64,000 bases of DNA from Pseudokineococcus marinus. GTDB taxonomy: Bacteria; Actinomycetota; Actinomycetes; Actinomycetales; Quadrisphaeraceae. Below, piece by piece: positions 42,245 through 51,616 of this stretch (positions are counted from its first letter, which is position 1; the number at the start of each line of letters is the position of its first letter). Position numbers and translations under genes: made by a program. The notes under the pieces are model-generated. The model was given only the letters and a program-made list of their open reading frames with translations. It did not search any database and had not been told where the DNA came from. The stretch spans positions 434,001 to 498,000 of the forward strand of contig NZ_JBBHZZ010000002.1 of NCBI RefSeq assembly GCF_037482405.1, read 5' to 3'.

Positions 42245-43174
42245 GTGCCCCGCTCCCCCCTCGTGCTCGCGGCCCTCGCCAGCGCCGCCGTCCCCGGGCT
42301 CGTGGTCTCCGGAGCCCGCCGCGCGGGCGTCGAGGACGGCGTGGGCGAGGAGGTGGACGCGGCCGTCGTGGCCGACGACGCGGGCGCCGAGTGGGTCGTG
42401 CGCGCGCCCGTCGACGCCGGTTCCGGCCTCCTGCTCGAGCAGGAGGGGGCGCTGCTGCGGCGCCTGCGCGCGCTCGAGCCCGACGCCCTCCCCTTCGCCG
42501 TGCCGGACCCAGCGGGCAGCGCCGCCCTCAAGGGCGGCGGCCGCGCGGTCGTCCACCGCCGCCTCCCGGGGCGGCCCCTGCACCCGGGCGACCTGCACCC
42601 CGGGCCCGGCCTGTCCTCCTCCCTCGGCACGGCGCTGGGGCGCCTCCACGACCTGCCGGCCTCCCTCGCCGAGGAGGTCGGCCTGCCCGGCTACACCGCC
42701 GAGGAGCATCGCGAGCGCCGTCTCGTCGAGCTCGACCGCGCCGCCAGCACGGGGCAGGTGCCGCCGGGCCTGCTCAGCCGGTGGGAGAAGGCCACCGAGG
42801 ACGTGGGCCGCTGGCGCTTCTCCCCCTGCCTGCTGCACGGCGACCTGACGCCCGAGCGCGTCCTCGCCGACGGCCGCGACGTCACGGGCGTCGTCGAGTG
42901 GGGCGAGGCCCGCGTCGGCGACCCGGCCGACGACCTGGCGTGGGTGGCCGTCGGCGCCGACACCGACGCGCTCGACACCGTCCTCGAGGCCTACGCGGTC
43001 GCCCGCCACGAGCAGCCCGACCGGCACCTGCCGGTGCGGGCGCAGCTGTCCGGCGAGGTGGCCCTCGTGCGCTGGCTCCTCCACGGCGTCCGGACCGACG
43101 ACGCGTCCGTCGTCGACGACGCCGTCCAGATGCTGCGCGACCTGGACTCGGACGTGGGGGGCGAGGCGCTCTGA
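42245..43174 (+). CDS. Aminoglycoside-phosphotransferase-like protein
   Basis: A 309-residue APH-fold protein. The catalytic loop is LLHGDLTPERVLADG, with HxD present but Arg where Asn or His usually follows. The metal-binding DxD-like region reads VVEWGEARVGDPADDLAW, with Glu in place of the first Asp. The N-terminal lobe is Ala/Val rich. It may be a degenerate kinase, or its substrate may be unrelated to antibiotics. GTG 42245 is six bases after TACCGT (leaderless); a GTG at 42239 is too close to the box. It stands between nudC and adnB, a region where mycobacteria carry other genes. Confidence 0.75.
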   Translation: MPRSPLVLAALASAAVPGLVVSGARRAGVEDGVGEEVDAAVVADDAGAEWVVRAPVDAGSGLLLEQEGALLRRLRALEPDALPFAVPDPAGSAALKGGGRAVVHRRLPGRPLHPGDLHPGPGLSSSLGTALGRLHDLPASLAEEVGLPGYTAEEHRERRLVELDRAASTGQVPPGLLSRWEKATEDVGRWRFSPCLLHGDLTPERVLADGRDVTGVVEWGEARVGDPADDLAWVAVGADTDALDTVLEAYAVARHEQPDRHLPVRAQLSGEVALVRWLLHGVRTDDASVVDDAVQMLRDLDSDVGGEAL

Positions 43175-44130
43175 GGCTCCGCGTCGCCACGGCCAACATC
43201 GCCTCCGGGCGCGGGCCGGGCACGGCCCCGCCCACCGCCCCGCCCACCGCCGCGCCCGAGGCCTCATCGGGCGCCCCCGCCGAGGACGGCAGCTCCACGT
43301 CGGGCGCGTCCGACCCCACGCGACCGAGCCACGTGCGCGACGCCGACGCCCTGGGGGCGGCCCTGGCCGCCCTCGGCGACGTCGCCCCGGACGTCCTCGC
43401 GGTGCAGGAGCTCGACGTCGGCGCCGAGCGCTCCGGCGGCGTCCACCAGCCGTCCGTCGTCGCCCGGGCTCTGGCCGCCGCGGGCGGCGACGTCGACTGG
43501 CGCTTCGCCCCCACCGTCCTCGGCGTCCCCGGCTCCGGCGCCGAGCAGCTGCCCGTCGCCGGCCGCCTCGAGGACCCGCGCTGGCCCGAGGACGACCGCC
43601 CCCGCTACGGCACGGCCCTGCTCGTGCGCCGCCCGGTGCGCCGTTGGAGCGCCCTGCCCCTGCGCGCCGGCGGCCTGCCCCTCCCGCTGCCCGTGCGGCA
43701 CCCGACGACCGACCGCCCCGGCCTCCTCGTCGTGCAGGACGAGCCCCGCGTCGCCGTGGCGGCCGAGCTCGACGGCGTCACGGTGGTCGCGGCCCACCTG
43801 TCCTTCGCGCCCCCGGTCGGGCTGCGGCAGCTGCGCGCCGTGCGCGCCTGGGCGGCCTCCCTCCCGGGGCCGGTGCTGCTCGTGGGCGACCTCAACCTGC
43901 CCGGGTCGCTGCCCGCGCGCGTCCTGCGCGCCCGCGCGCTCGTCACCCGGCCCACCTACCCGCTGCCCGAGCCCACCCGGCAGCTCGACCACGTCCTCGC
44001 GCTGCCGCCCGCCGGCGACCGGCGCGACCACCCGCTGCTGCCCTGGCGCACGGACGAGGTCGACCTCGCGCTCGGCGTCGGCGACCACCGCCCCCTGTGC
44101 GTGGACCTCGAGGTGCCCGCGCGGGGCTGA
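43171..44130 (+). CDS. Endonuclease/exonuclease/phosphatase-like protein with probable CTG start
   Basis: A 319-residue EEP-fold protein. Motifs are RVATANIASGRG (N-terminal Asn), VLAVQELDVGAERSGG (catalytic Glu), VAAHLSFAPPVGLRQL, VGDLNLPGS (DxN) and GVGDHRPLCVDLE (terminal DH), with RQLDHVLALP. No ATG, GTG or TTG gives the conserved N-terminus. CTG at 43171 overlaps the previous stop (CTGA), so translational coupling from a rare CTG is likely. The substrate (DNA, phospholipid or sugar phosphate) cannot be told. Residues about 10-45 are a Pro/Ala/Ser-rich insertion. Confidence 0.78.
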   Translation: MRLRVATANIASGRGPGTAPPTAPPTAAPEASSGAPAEDGSSTSGASDPTRPSHVRDADALGAALAALGDVAPDVLAVQELDVGAERSGGVHQPSVVARALAAAGGDVDWRFAPTVLGVPGSGAEQLPVAGRLEDPRWPEDDRPRYGTALLVRRPVRRWSALPLRAGGLPLPLPVRHPTTDRPGLLVVQDEPRVAVAAELDGVTVVAAHLSFAPPVGLRQLRAVRAWAASLPGPVLLVGDLNLPGSLPARVLRARALVTRPTYPLPEPTRQLDHVLALPPAGDRRDHPLLPWRTDEVDLALGVGDHRPLCVDLEVPARG

Positions 44131-44173
44131 CGCGGCGCACGCCACCACCGACGGGGTGCGGCGCCGGCAGGCC

Positions 44174-47100
44174 TCAGGCCTCAGGCGGCAGCACGGCCGC
44201 CGAGCGCAGCACGGCGACGAGGGCCGCCTCGTCCAGCCCTTCGACCGGTCTCACCGTGGTGCCCGTGGCCGCGTAGAAGAAGGCCGCGGACACCTGCTCG
44301 AGGGGCACGTCGGCGACGCGCGACCAGGCCAGGCGGTACACGGCCAGCTGCACGGCCGCCGCGGCCGCGTCCCCCGCCGCGGGCGGGCGGCCGGTCTTCC
44401 AGTCGACGACCTCGTAGCCGCCCGACGGCGTCCGGAAGACGGCGTCCAGGCGTCCGCGGAGCACCGTGCCGTCCACCGGCGTCTCCACCGCCACCTCGAC
44501 CGCGACGGGCGTGCGCGACGCCCACTCCGACGCCTCGAACCTCGCCTGCAGCGCCGGCAGCGCGGCGTCGTCGGCCGCCCCCTCGTCCTGGGCGCCCGGC
44601 AGGTCGTCGAGCTCGACGAGGGGCGCCGCGCCCCAGCGCTGCTCCAGCCAGGCGTGGAAGGCCGTGCCGCGCCGGGCGGCCCGCGCCGGCGGCGAGGGCA
44701 CCGGACGGCGCACCGCCAGCGCCAGGGCCCCCGGGTCGCGCGCCAGCGCGACGAGCCGGGAGGCGGACAGGTGCGGGGGCAGCTCGACGTCGCGCACGGG
44801 CCGGCGCGACGCCGCGCGCTCGGCGAGGAGGAGGTCGACCTCCCGCGTCCACTCGGTGGCGGGAGCCGGCCCCTCGGCGCGCACCGCCGCCCGCACCGCC
44901 GCGGCGGCCTCCCGCAGGGCGGCGGGCGGGCCGGCCGGGTCCGGCCACGGCGCCGTGGCGCGCTCGGGCGGCGGCACGCCGTCGCCGGCCTCCGCGGCGG
45001 CGCGCTCGAGCTCCTCGAGCACGTCGGCCCCGAGCGCGGCCGCCACCTCGAGGAGGAAGCGCGACGGGCGCACCGGCGTGGACCGGCCCGGCGTCCACGA
45101 CGCCCCCGACAGGAGGAGCAGCCGCCGCGCGCGCGTCAGCGCCACGTAGGCCAGACGCCGCTCCTCGGCGACGGCGTGGGCGCCGCACTCCTCCTTGAAC
45201 GCCGCGGTCAGGGCCGTGAGGTCGGCCAGCGAGGTCGCCGTCCGCCACGCCCAGCGCGGCAGTGACGGCGCGTCCCCCCGCAGCTCGTACGGCAGGGCGT
45301 CGAGCCCGACGAGCCACCCCGAGGCCGTGTCCGCGGGTGCGCCGGCGCCGGAGGAGCGGCCCCCGCCGGCGCGGCTCGGGAAGGTGCCCTCGGCCAGGCC
45401 CGGGACGGCGACGACGTCCCACTCGAGGCCCTTCGCCGCGTGCACGGTGAGCACCTGGACGGCCGTGCGGCTCGGCTCGACCTCGTCGGGCTCGCCCACC
45501 GGGTCGTCCTCCTCCGCCTGCTCCAGGCCGCGCTCGCGGGCCGCGGCGGCGTCGACCCACGCGAGGAAGCCCCCGAGGGAGGCGCCGCGGGCCGCGTCGG
45601 CGAAGGCGGCCGCGACCTCGACGAAGGCGTCGAGCTGCGCGCGTGCCGCCGACGGCGCCGCGCCGGGGGCGGCGGCCAGCTCGACGTCGAGGGCCGCGGC
45701 GCGCACGACGTCCGCCACGAGGTCGGGCAGGGGCTGGCCGGCACGGGCGCGCAGGCCCGCCAGCTCGCGCGCGAGCCGGACGAGCCGGCGGTGGCCCTCC
45801 GGCGACAGCCCGTGCCGCCCGTTCCCGTCGGGACGGTCGTCGACGAGCGACGCGAGCGCCTCGACGAGGCCGCCGGCCTCCGACGGCTCCGGGTGGTCCC
45901 GACGGGTCGGTCCGGTCGGCGCCCCCGTCGCCGCCTCCTCCGGCGCCGCGCCTGCCGCGACCCCCTCGCCGGTGTCGCCCGCCTCCCCGGCCGGCGCGGG
46001 AGCGGGGACGCCGGTGGCCTCCGCCGCCAGGCGGCGGGCCCAGCGGCCGAGCGCCCGCAGGTCGCGCGGCCCGAGGCGCCAGCGCGGGCCCGTGAGCAGG
46101 CGGGCGAGGGCGTCGCCGCGGCCGGGGTCGTGGAGGACCCGCAGCACGGCCAGCACGTCGAGCACCTCGGGCCGCTCCAGGAGCCCGCCCATGCCGACGA
46201 CCTCGACGGGCAGCCCCTCCGCGCGCAGCGCCTGCTCGACGGCGGGGATCTGGGCCCGGCGGCGGCACAGCACCGCGGCGGTGGGCCGCGGCCCGTCGGC
46301 GCGCCACTCGCGCGCGACGGCGGCGGCCAGGGCGCCCGCCTCGTCGTCCGCCGTGCCGGACCAGCGGACGCGGACCTCCCCCTCCCCGGAGCCCGGGCGC
46401 GCGCCGAGGGGCGGGACCGCCGCGCCGCCGTCCCGCAGCGGGGCCGAGACGGCGTTGGCTGCCACGAGCACCGCCCGGTCGTTGCGCCAGCTCGTCGACA
46501 GGTGCAGCACGCGCGTGGGCGCCCCTCCGGCCCGGGGGAAGTGCTCGGGGAAGCGCTCGAGGGCGCCGGCGCTCGCGCCGCGGAACCCGTAGATCGACTG
46601 GTGCGGGTCCCCCACCGCCGTGACGGGGTGGCCGCCGCCGAAGAGGCTGCGCAGCAGCTCGAGCTGGGCGTGGCTCGTGTCCTGGTACTCGTCGAGGAGC
46701 ACGACGCCGTACCGGGCGCGCTCGGCGGCCCCCACGGCCGGCGCGCGCGCCGCGGCGAGCGCGGCGAGGCGCACCTGGTCGCCGAAGTCCAGGGCCTCGG
46801 CGGCGGCCTTGCGCTCGGCGTAGGCGTGCAGCAGCGGCACCAGCGCGCGACGGGCGCGCAGCGCCCCGATCGCCTTCCCCAGGGGCGAGGACGGCGTCGG
46901 CCGCGCGGGTGCGCCGCCCGCCTCGTCCTTGGGCAGCCGGCCCACCCGCTCGAGGACCTCGCCCAGGGCGTCGTCGAGCTCGTCGGGCTCGACGAGGTGC
47001 TCGGCGCTCTCGGCGGCCAGGGAGAGCACGCCCTGGACGACCGTGGAGACGGCGGAGTCCACGCCCGGCAGGTCCCCCGTCCACCGCTCGACGACCTCGG

Positions 47101-47644
47101 AGGCCAGCTGCCAGGCCGCCGCCTCGCCGAGCACGCGCGCGCCCGGCTCGACCCCCACCCGCAGGCCGTGCTCGGCGAGGACGCCGGCCGCGTAGGAGTG
47201 GTACGTGGCCACGACCGGCTCGCCGTCCGGGACCACGGGCGCGGAGGCGTCGCCGGCGGCGTCGAGCGCCGCCCGCAGGGCCCGCAGCCGCAGGCGGACG
47301 CGCTCGGCCAGCTCGCCCGCGGCCTTGCGCGTGAAGGTCAGCCCGAGGACGCGGTCGGGCGCCACCGCCCCGGACACGACGAGCTGCACGACGCGGGCGG
47401 CCATCGTCTCCGTCTTGCCCGACCCGGCGCCCGCGACGACGAGCAGCGGCTCGGGCGCCGCCTCGACGACGGCGCGCTGCTCCGGGGTGGGCGGGTGGCG
47501 GCGCAGGAGCCGCGCCACCTCCAGCGCGTCGGGGACCCGCGGCGCCGGCGCCGGGCCCGGGCCCGGCAGGTCGAGGCCCAGCTGCTCGCCAGCCGCGCCT
47601 GCCGCGGTGGCAGCACCGCCTCGTGCCGTCCCGGCGCCGCTCAC
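44174..47644 (-). CDS. adnB: AdnB-like helicase-nuclease
   Basis: The motor subunit of the actinobacterial AdnAB end-resection complex, which processes double-strand breaks. The 1156-residue protein has an intact Walker A VVAGAGSGKTETMAARV (about residue 72), VVLLDEYQDTSHAQL (about 316), GDPHQSIYGFRGAS, VLTVHAAKGLEWDVV and YVALTRARRL. A C-terminal RecB-type nuclease (RRGTAFHAWLEQRW; LRGRLDAVFRTPSGGYEVVDWKTG, about 1080) follows. The GTG overlaps the adnA stop by four bases (GTGA). The frame is open upstream for thousands of bases because of base composition, so the overlap decides the start. Confidence 0.92.
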   Translation of the reverse strand: MSGAGTARGGAATAAGAAGEQLGLDLPGPGPAPAPRVPDALEVARLLRRHPPTPEQRAVVEAAPEPLLVVAGAGSGKTETMAARVVQLVVSGAVAPDRVLGLTFTRKAAGELAERVRLRLRALRAALDAAGDASAPVVPDGEPVVATYHSYAAGVLAEHGLRVGVEPGARVLGEAAAWQLASEVVERWTGDLPGVDSAVSTVVQGVLSLAAESAEHLVEPDELDDALGEVLERVGRLPKDEAGGAPARPTPSSPLGKAIGALRARRALVPLLHAYAERKAAAEALDFGDQVRLAALAAARAPAVGAAERARYGVVLLDEYQDTSHAQLELLRSLFGGGHPVTAVGDPHQSIYGFRGASAGALERFPEHFPRAGGAPTRVLHLSTSWRNDRAVLVAANAVSAPLRDGGAAVPPLGARPGSGEGEVRVRWSGTADDEAGALAAAVAREWRADGPRPTAAVLCRRRAQIPAVEQALRAEGLPVEVVGMGGLLERPEVLDVLAVLRVLHDPGRGDALARLLTGPRWRLGPRDLRALGRWARRLAAEATGVPAPAPAGEAGDTGEGVAAGAAPEEAATGAPTGPTRRDHPEPSEAGGLVEALASLVDDRPDGNGRHGLSPEGHRRLVRLARELAGLRARAGQPLPDLVADVVRAAALDVELAAAPGAAPSAARAQLDAFVEVAAAFADAARGASLGGFLAWVDAAAARERGLEQAEEDDPVGEPDEVEPSRTAVQVLTVHAAKGLEWDVVAVPGLAEGTFPSRAGGGRSSGAGAPADTASGWLVGLDALPYELRGDAPSLPRWAWRTATSLADLTALTAAFKEECGAHAVAEERRLAYVALTRARRLLLLSGASWTPGRSTPVRPSRFLLEVAAALGADVLEELERAAAEAGDGVPPPERATAPWPDPAGPPAALREAAAAVRAAVRAEGPAPATEWTREVDLLLAERAASRRPVRDVELPPHLSASRLVALARDPGALALAVRRPVPSPPARAARRGTAFHAWLEQRWGAAPLVELDDLPGAQDEGAADDAALPALQARFEASEWASRTPVAVEVAVETPVDGTVLRGRLDAVFRTPSGGYEVVDWKTGRPPAAGDAAAAAVQLAVYRLAWSRVADVPLEQVSAAFFYAATGTTVRPVEGLDEAALVAVLRSAAVLPPEA

Positions 47645-50600
47645 GGGCCCACCTGCCGGCCCTCGGCGCGCACGGGGCACGAGGTGCGGACGGGGCAGGT
47701 GCGGCACTGGGGGCCGTCCTGGGCGGGGAAGGAGGCCCCGGCCATCCCCTCGGCCGTGCGCTCGACGAGCGCGCGGGCCCAGCCCGGGTCCTCGGCCGCC
47801 TCGAGCGGGGCCTGGGCCTGCTCGAGGGCCTTGCCGCGCGTCGGGGCGACGTTGACGAGGCGCGCGCCCCCGCTGCGCGCCCCGTCCCCGCCCGGCCCGT
47901 CCCCGCCCGACCCGTCGTCCCCCGACCCGTCGCCCCCCGACCGGGCGACGTCGGCGAAGGCGCCCGCCTCGACGGCCGCCTGGTAGGCGCCGAGCTGGGG
48001 GTGCTCGGCCAGCTCCGCCTTCGCCGCGGCGGACCCCGTCTTGAGGTCGACGACGACGAGGCGGCCCTGCGCGTCGCGCTCGAGCCGGTCGACCCGCCCC
48101 GTGAGCAGCGCCCGGCCGACGGCCACCCGCACCTCGACCTCCGTGCCGAGCAGCTCGCGGCCGCCCGAGGTGGCGAGGTAGGGGGCCAGGTTGTCGAGCA
48201 TCCGCTCCGCCCGGGCGCGCTCGCGCCGGCCGGGCCAGGTGGCCGGCATCCCGAGCTCGTGCCAGCGGCGGTCGAGCTCGGCGCCGAGCGCGGCGCGGTC
48301 GGCGTCCGGCGCGGTGGCCGCGAGGTCGTGCACCAGCGTCCCGACGCCCGCCGACGACGACTCCTGCGCGACGGCGCCCGACGCCTCGAGCACCCAGCGC
48401 AGCGGGCAGGCGCCGTGCTGCTCGACCTTCGACGGCGAGACGGGCACCGGCTCGTCGCCGGGGTGCAGGGGTCCGGGGTCGCTGAGCGGCGCCAGCCCGT
48501 ACCAGTCGTCGGGGTCGGCGCCGGGCACGCCCGCCGCGGCGAGGCGCGCGAGCTCGGCGGCGGCGCCGGCGCGCCGCTCCTCGTCGACGGCCCGGCCCGA
48601 GCCGTCGCGGCCGCCGTCGGGCGTGGTGAGCACCTGGCGGAGCTCGGCCACGAGCGCGGGCAGCGAGACCTGGCGGGGCACGCGCGTGCGCTCCTCCTCC
48701 TCGCCGTCGGCCGCGCCGTCGGGCCCTCCGTCGACCCGGGCCGGAGGCGGCGGCACCACGACGTCGAGGAAGGGCGAGGGGCGCAGGTCGCCGTCCGCGA
48801 CGGCCGTGCAGACCAGCCGCCGACGGGCCCGCGAGACGGCGACGTGGAGGAGGCGGCGCTCGTCGGCCAGCACCTGGGCCCGGGCCCCGGCGCTGCGCGC
48901 CCCGCCGTCGCCGCGCCCCGCGAGGAGGTCGACGAGCGCCTGCGCGCCGAGCAGCCCGTCGCGCACGCGCGTGTCGGGCCAGACGCCGTCCTGCAGGCCC
49001 GCCACGACGACGAGGTCCCACTCCCCGCCCGCCGCGGCCTGCGGCGTGAGCAGGGCGACGCTGCCGCCCGCGGGCGCCCGCTCGGCGAGGGTGTCCTGCG
49101 GGAGGTCCTGCCCCGCGAGCTGGGCCAGCAGCGCCCGCGGCCCGCGCACGACGGCGGAGTCGGCGAAGCGGGCCACGGCCTCGAAGAGCGCGACGACGGC
49201 GTCGAGGTCGCGGTCGGCCCGGCGCCCGGCGGCTCCCCCGGCCAGCGCCTGCCCGCGCCAGCGCGGCCCGAGGCCGCTGGCCGACCAGAGGGCCCACAGC
49301 ACCTCCTCGGCGTCGCCCGGGTCGCCGCTGCTCGCGCGCGGGGGCGCGTCCGCCCCGCTCGTGCCGCCGATCTCCCCCGGCGACGTCGACGCCGCCCCGG
49401 AGGGCGGGAGGGCCTGGACGGCCGCGCGCAGCACGCGGAGGACCGCGGCGGCCGGCGCGACGTCGCGGTCGTCCTCGGCGAGGGCCCGGGCCGCGGCGGG
49501 CCCGGCCTCGTCGGCGAGGAGGTCGACGAGCAGCTCGTCGCTGCTGCGGGGCGGCGCGTCGGGGGCGGCCTCGCGCTCCAGCGAACGGAGCCGCCGGCGC
49601 AGGCGCCGCAGCGAGACCGGGTCGGCCCCGCCCAGGGGCGAGGTGAGCAGGGCGACCGCCGCGTCGGCGTCGAGGTGCTCGCGGGTGCCGGCCCGCAGGT
49701 CGAGCGCGACGGCCAGCGCGAGCAGCAGCGGGCGCACCGCGGGCTCGTCGCGCACCGGCAGGCCCGGGCCGGCGTCCCCGACCGGGACGCCGGCGCCCGA
49801 GAGCGCCCGCCGCAGGCCGCCCGTGCGCCCGGCGCTGCGGACGACGACCGCCATCCGGTCCCAGGCCAGACCGCCCAGCAGGTGCGCCTCGCGCAGCACG
49901 TGGGCGACGTACGCGCCCTCCGCGGCGACGGAGGCGAGGACGGCGCGGGACACCGCGGGCGGCTCCTCGCGCCCGTGCTCCCCCGGCGCGCCGGGGCGGG
50001 GCTCCGGCGCAGCGCCGGGCGGGGGGCCGGGCGGGGGGCCGGGCGGGGGGCCGGCGGTCGCGCGGCGCTGGGCCACCAGGCCCGCGCTGGGGACGCCGTC
50101 GGCCACCCGGCGCACCGCGGCGGCCAGCGCGGGGCCGCACCGGTGCCGGGTGCCGAGGACGACGACGCGCGAGCGGGACGCCAGCTCCGCGAGGTGGGCC
50201 GGGTCGGCCCCGCGGAAGGACTGCGTGGTGGAGTCCGGGTCCCCCGTGACCACGAGGTCGGGCGCCGTGCCGGACGGGCTCAGCGCGGCGAGGAGGCGGG
50301 CCACGGCGGCGCCGGCCTCATGGTGGTCGTCCACGCCGACGAGGCTCCAGCGCGCCCGCTCCGCGTCGGCCACCTCCTCGTCCTCCTCGAGGAGGCGGGC
50401 CGCGGCGTCGACGAGCGCCGACGGGTCGTGGGCGCCCCCGCCGCGCAGGGCCGCGACCTCCTCGTACTCCGCGAGCACGGAGGCCGCGGCCACCCACTCG
50501 GGACGGTCGGCGGAGCGCCCGAGGTCGGCGAGCTCCCCCGCCGTGGTGCCCCGCTCGAGGCAGCGCATGAGCAGGTCCCGCAGCTCGTCGCGCAGGCCGC

Positions 50601-51153
50601 GCAGGCCCGTGCCGGACGGGCCCAGAGCGGGCAGCACGCCGGCCGGCCAGCCGGGCCGGTGCCCCCGGCCGGCGGCGTGCCCGGAGAGGAGGTCGGCGAT
50701 GACCCTGTCCTGCTCCGGCCCCGAGACGAGCCGCGGCGCGGGCTCGCCGCGGGAGAGCGCCGTGCGGCGCAGCAGGGAGAAGGCGTAGGCGTGCCAGCTG
50801 CGGGCGGCGGGCTCGAGGGCCGTGCGGCGCAGGCGCTCGCCGACCCGGTCGCGCAGGGAGGCCGCCGCCAGGCGGCCGGGCGCGAGGAGCAGCAGCGACC
50901 CCGGGTCGGCGCCGTGCTGCTCGACGCGGGCGGCGACGAGCTCGACGAGGGAGGTGGTGCGGCCCGTGCCGGGCGCGCCGAGGACGACGAGCCGCCCGGC
51001 GCCGGGCGGCCACGCGACGACGGCCCGCTGCTGCGCGTCGTCCACCGGGACGGCGGGCACGGGGCGGGGGCGACGGACCAGGCGCACCGCGCCGGACGCC
51101 CCCGGGCGCCCGCGCCCCGCCGGCGCCGACCCGCTGCGCTGCTCGTCCACCAC
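47641..51153 (-). CDS. adnA: AdnA-like helicase-nuclease with Fe-S nuclease domain
   Basis: Partner of AdnB. The 1170-residue protein has a degenerate Walker A (LVVLGAPGTGRTTSLVEL, about residue 59, with Arg for Lys), in keeping with AdnA having a weak or vestigial motor. The C-terminal nuclease has LTGRVDRLERDAQGRLVVV followed by DLKTG. It also has an iron-sulfur set, CPLRWVLEAS (about 917) with CRTCPVRTSCPV near the C-terminus, as in AddB-type nucleases. The start is GTG 51153 or the adjacent 51150. It overlaps adnB, and the alkyltransferase-like gene is 95 bp upstream. Confidence 0.9.
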   Translation of the reverse strand: MVDEQRSGSAPAGRGRPGASGAVRLVRRPRPVPAVPVDDAQQRAVVAWPPGAGRLVVLGAPGTGRTTSLVELVAARVEQHGADPGSLLLLAPGRLAAASLRDRVGERLRRTALEPAARSWHAYAFSLLRRTALSRGEPAPRLVSGPEQDRVIADLLSGHAAGRGHRPGWPAGVLPALGPSGTGLRGLRDELRDLLMRCLERGTTAGELADLGRSADRPEWVAAASVLAEYEEVAALRGGGAHDPSALVDAAARLLEEDEEVADAERARWSLVGVDDHHEAGAAVARLLAALSPSGTAPDLVVTGDPDSTTQSFRGADPAHLAELASRSRVVVLGTRHRCGPALAAAVRRVADGVPSAGLVAQRRATAGPPPGPPPGPPPGAAPEPRPGAPGEHGREEPPAVSRAVLASVAAEGAYVAHVLREAHLLGGLAWDRMAVVVRSAGRTGGLRRALSGAGVPVGDAGPGLPVRDEPAVRPLLLALAVALDLRAGTREHLDADAAVALLTSPLGGADPVSLRRLRRRLRSLEREAAPDAPPRSSDELLVDLLADEAGPAAARALAEDDRDVAPAAAVLRVLRAAVQALPPSGAASTSPGEIGGTSGADAPPRASSGDPGDAEEVLWALWSASGLGPRWRGQALAGGAAGRRADRDLDAVVALFEAVARFADSAVVRGPRALLAQLAGQDLPQDTLAERAPAGGSVALLTPQAAAGGEWDLVVVAGLQDGVWPDTRVRDGLLGAQALVDLLAGRGDGGARSAGARAQVLADERRLLHVAVSRARRRLVCTAVADGDLRPSPFLDVVVPPPPARVDGGPDGAADGEEEERTRVPRQVSLPALVAELRQVLTTPDGGRDGSGRAVDEERRAGAAAELARLAAAGVPGADPDDWYGLAPLSDPGPLHPGDEPVPVSPSKVEQHGACPLRWVLEASGAVAQESSSAGVGTLVHDLAATAPDADRAALGAELDRRWHELGMPATWPGRRERARAERMLDNLAPYLATSGGRELLGTEVEVRVAVGRALLTGRVDRLERDAQGRLVVVDLKTGSAAAKAELAEHPQLGAYQAAVEAGAFADVARSGGDGSGDDGSGGDGPGGDGARSGGARLVNVAPTRGKALEQAQAPLEAAEDPGWARALVERTAEGMAGASFPAQDGPQCRTCPVRTSCPVRAEGRQVGP

Positions 51154-51247
51154 GTCGCCACCCAAGCACGCGCCCCCGACAGCGGGGGCGACCTCGGGAC
51201 GCGCCCGCCACCGCCGCGCCGCCCGGCGGTGGCGGGGCGGGCGGACC

Positions 51248-51616
51248 TCAGCCCGCGGCGCCGTCCCACCCCGCGGCGTCCCAGCGGGCCCGCTCGAGGT
51301 CCACGGCACCGCCCGGGCGCCGGGGCGTGCCCTCGCGCTCGTGCTCGCGGGCCGCCCGCGGGACGAGGAGGTCGTGCAGGGTGCCGTCGGCGCGGACCAC
51401 GCGCCACCAGGCCACCTCGGCGCCGTGGAGCGCCATCGTGCGCCCCACCGACCGCGCGGCGCCGCTCCCGAGCAGCTCCGCCACGTCGCCGTAGGTGAGG
51501 ACGCGCCCCGGCGGCACCTGCTCGACGAGGTCGAGGACGGCGCGCGTCCACTCCTCCCCCCGCAGCCGGCGCCCCGCCGGCCGCCGGGCCGCGCCGTCCG
51601 CCGGCGGGCCGACCAC
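51248..51616 (-). CDS. Alkyltransferase-like protein (ATL, MGMT family)
   Basis: A 122-residue MGMT-fold DNA-binding protein with PPGRVLTYGDVAELLGSGAA, SVGRTMALHGAEVAWWRVVR and ADGTL. The active-site PCHR of methyltransferases is replaced by WWRVV, so the alkyl-accepting Cys is absent. Such proteins bind O6-alkylguanine, bend DNA and hand the lesion to nucleotide excision repair. The GTG at 51616 directly follows the moeZ stop TAG, so it is likely coupled. It is located next to adnA, as with Rv3204 in M. tuberculosis (from memory). Confidence 0.88.
   Translation of the reverse strand: MVGPPADGAARRPAGRRLRGEEWTRAVLDLVEQVPPGRVLTYGDVAELLGSGAARSVGRTMALHGAEVAWWRVVRADGTLHDLLVPRAAREHEREGTPRRPGGAVDLERARWDAAGWDGAAG

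Noticed and set aside
44174..50140. A 1988-codon open frame on the minus strand
   Set aside because: It is adnB read upstream through the other frame of adnA; the GTGA overlap and family N-terminus place the adnB start at 47644.
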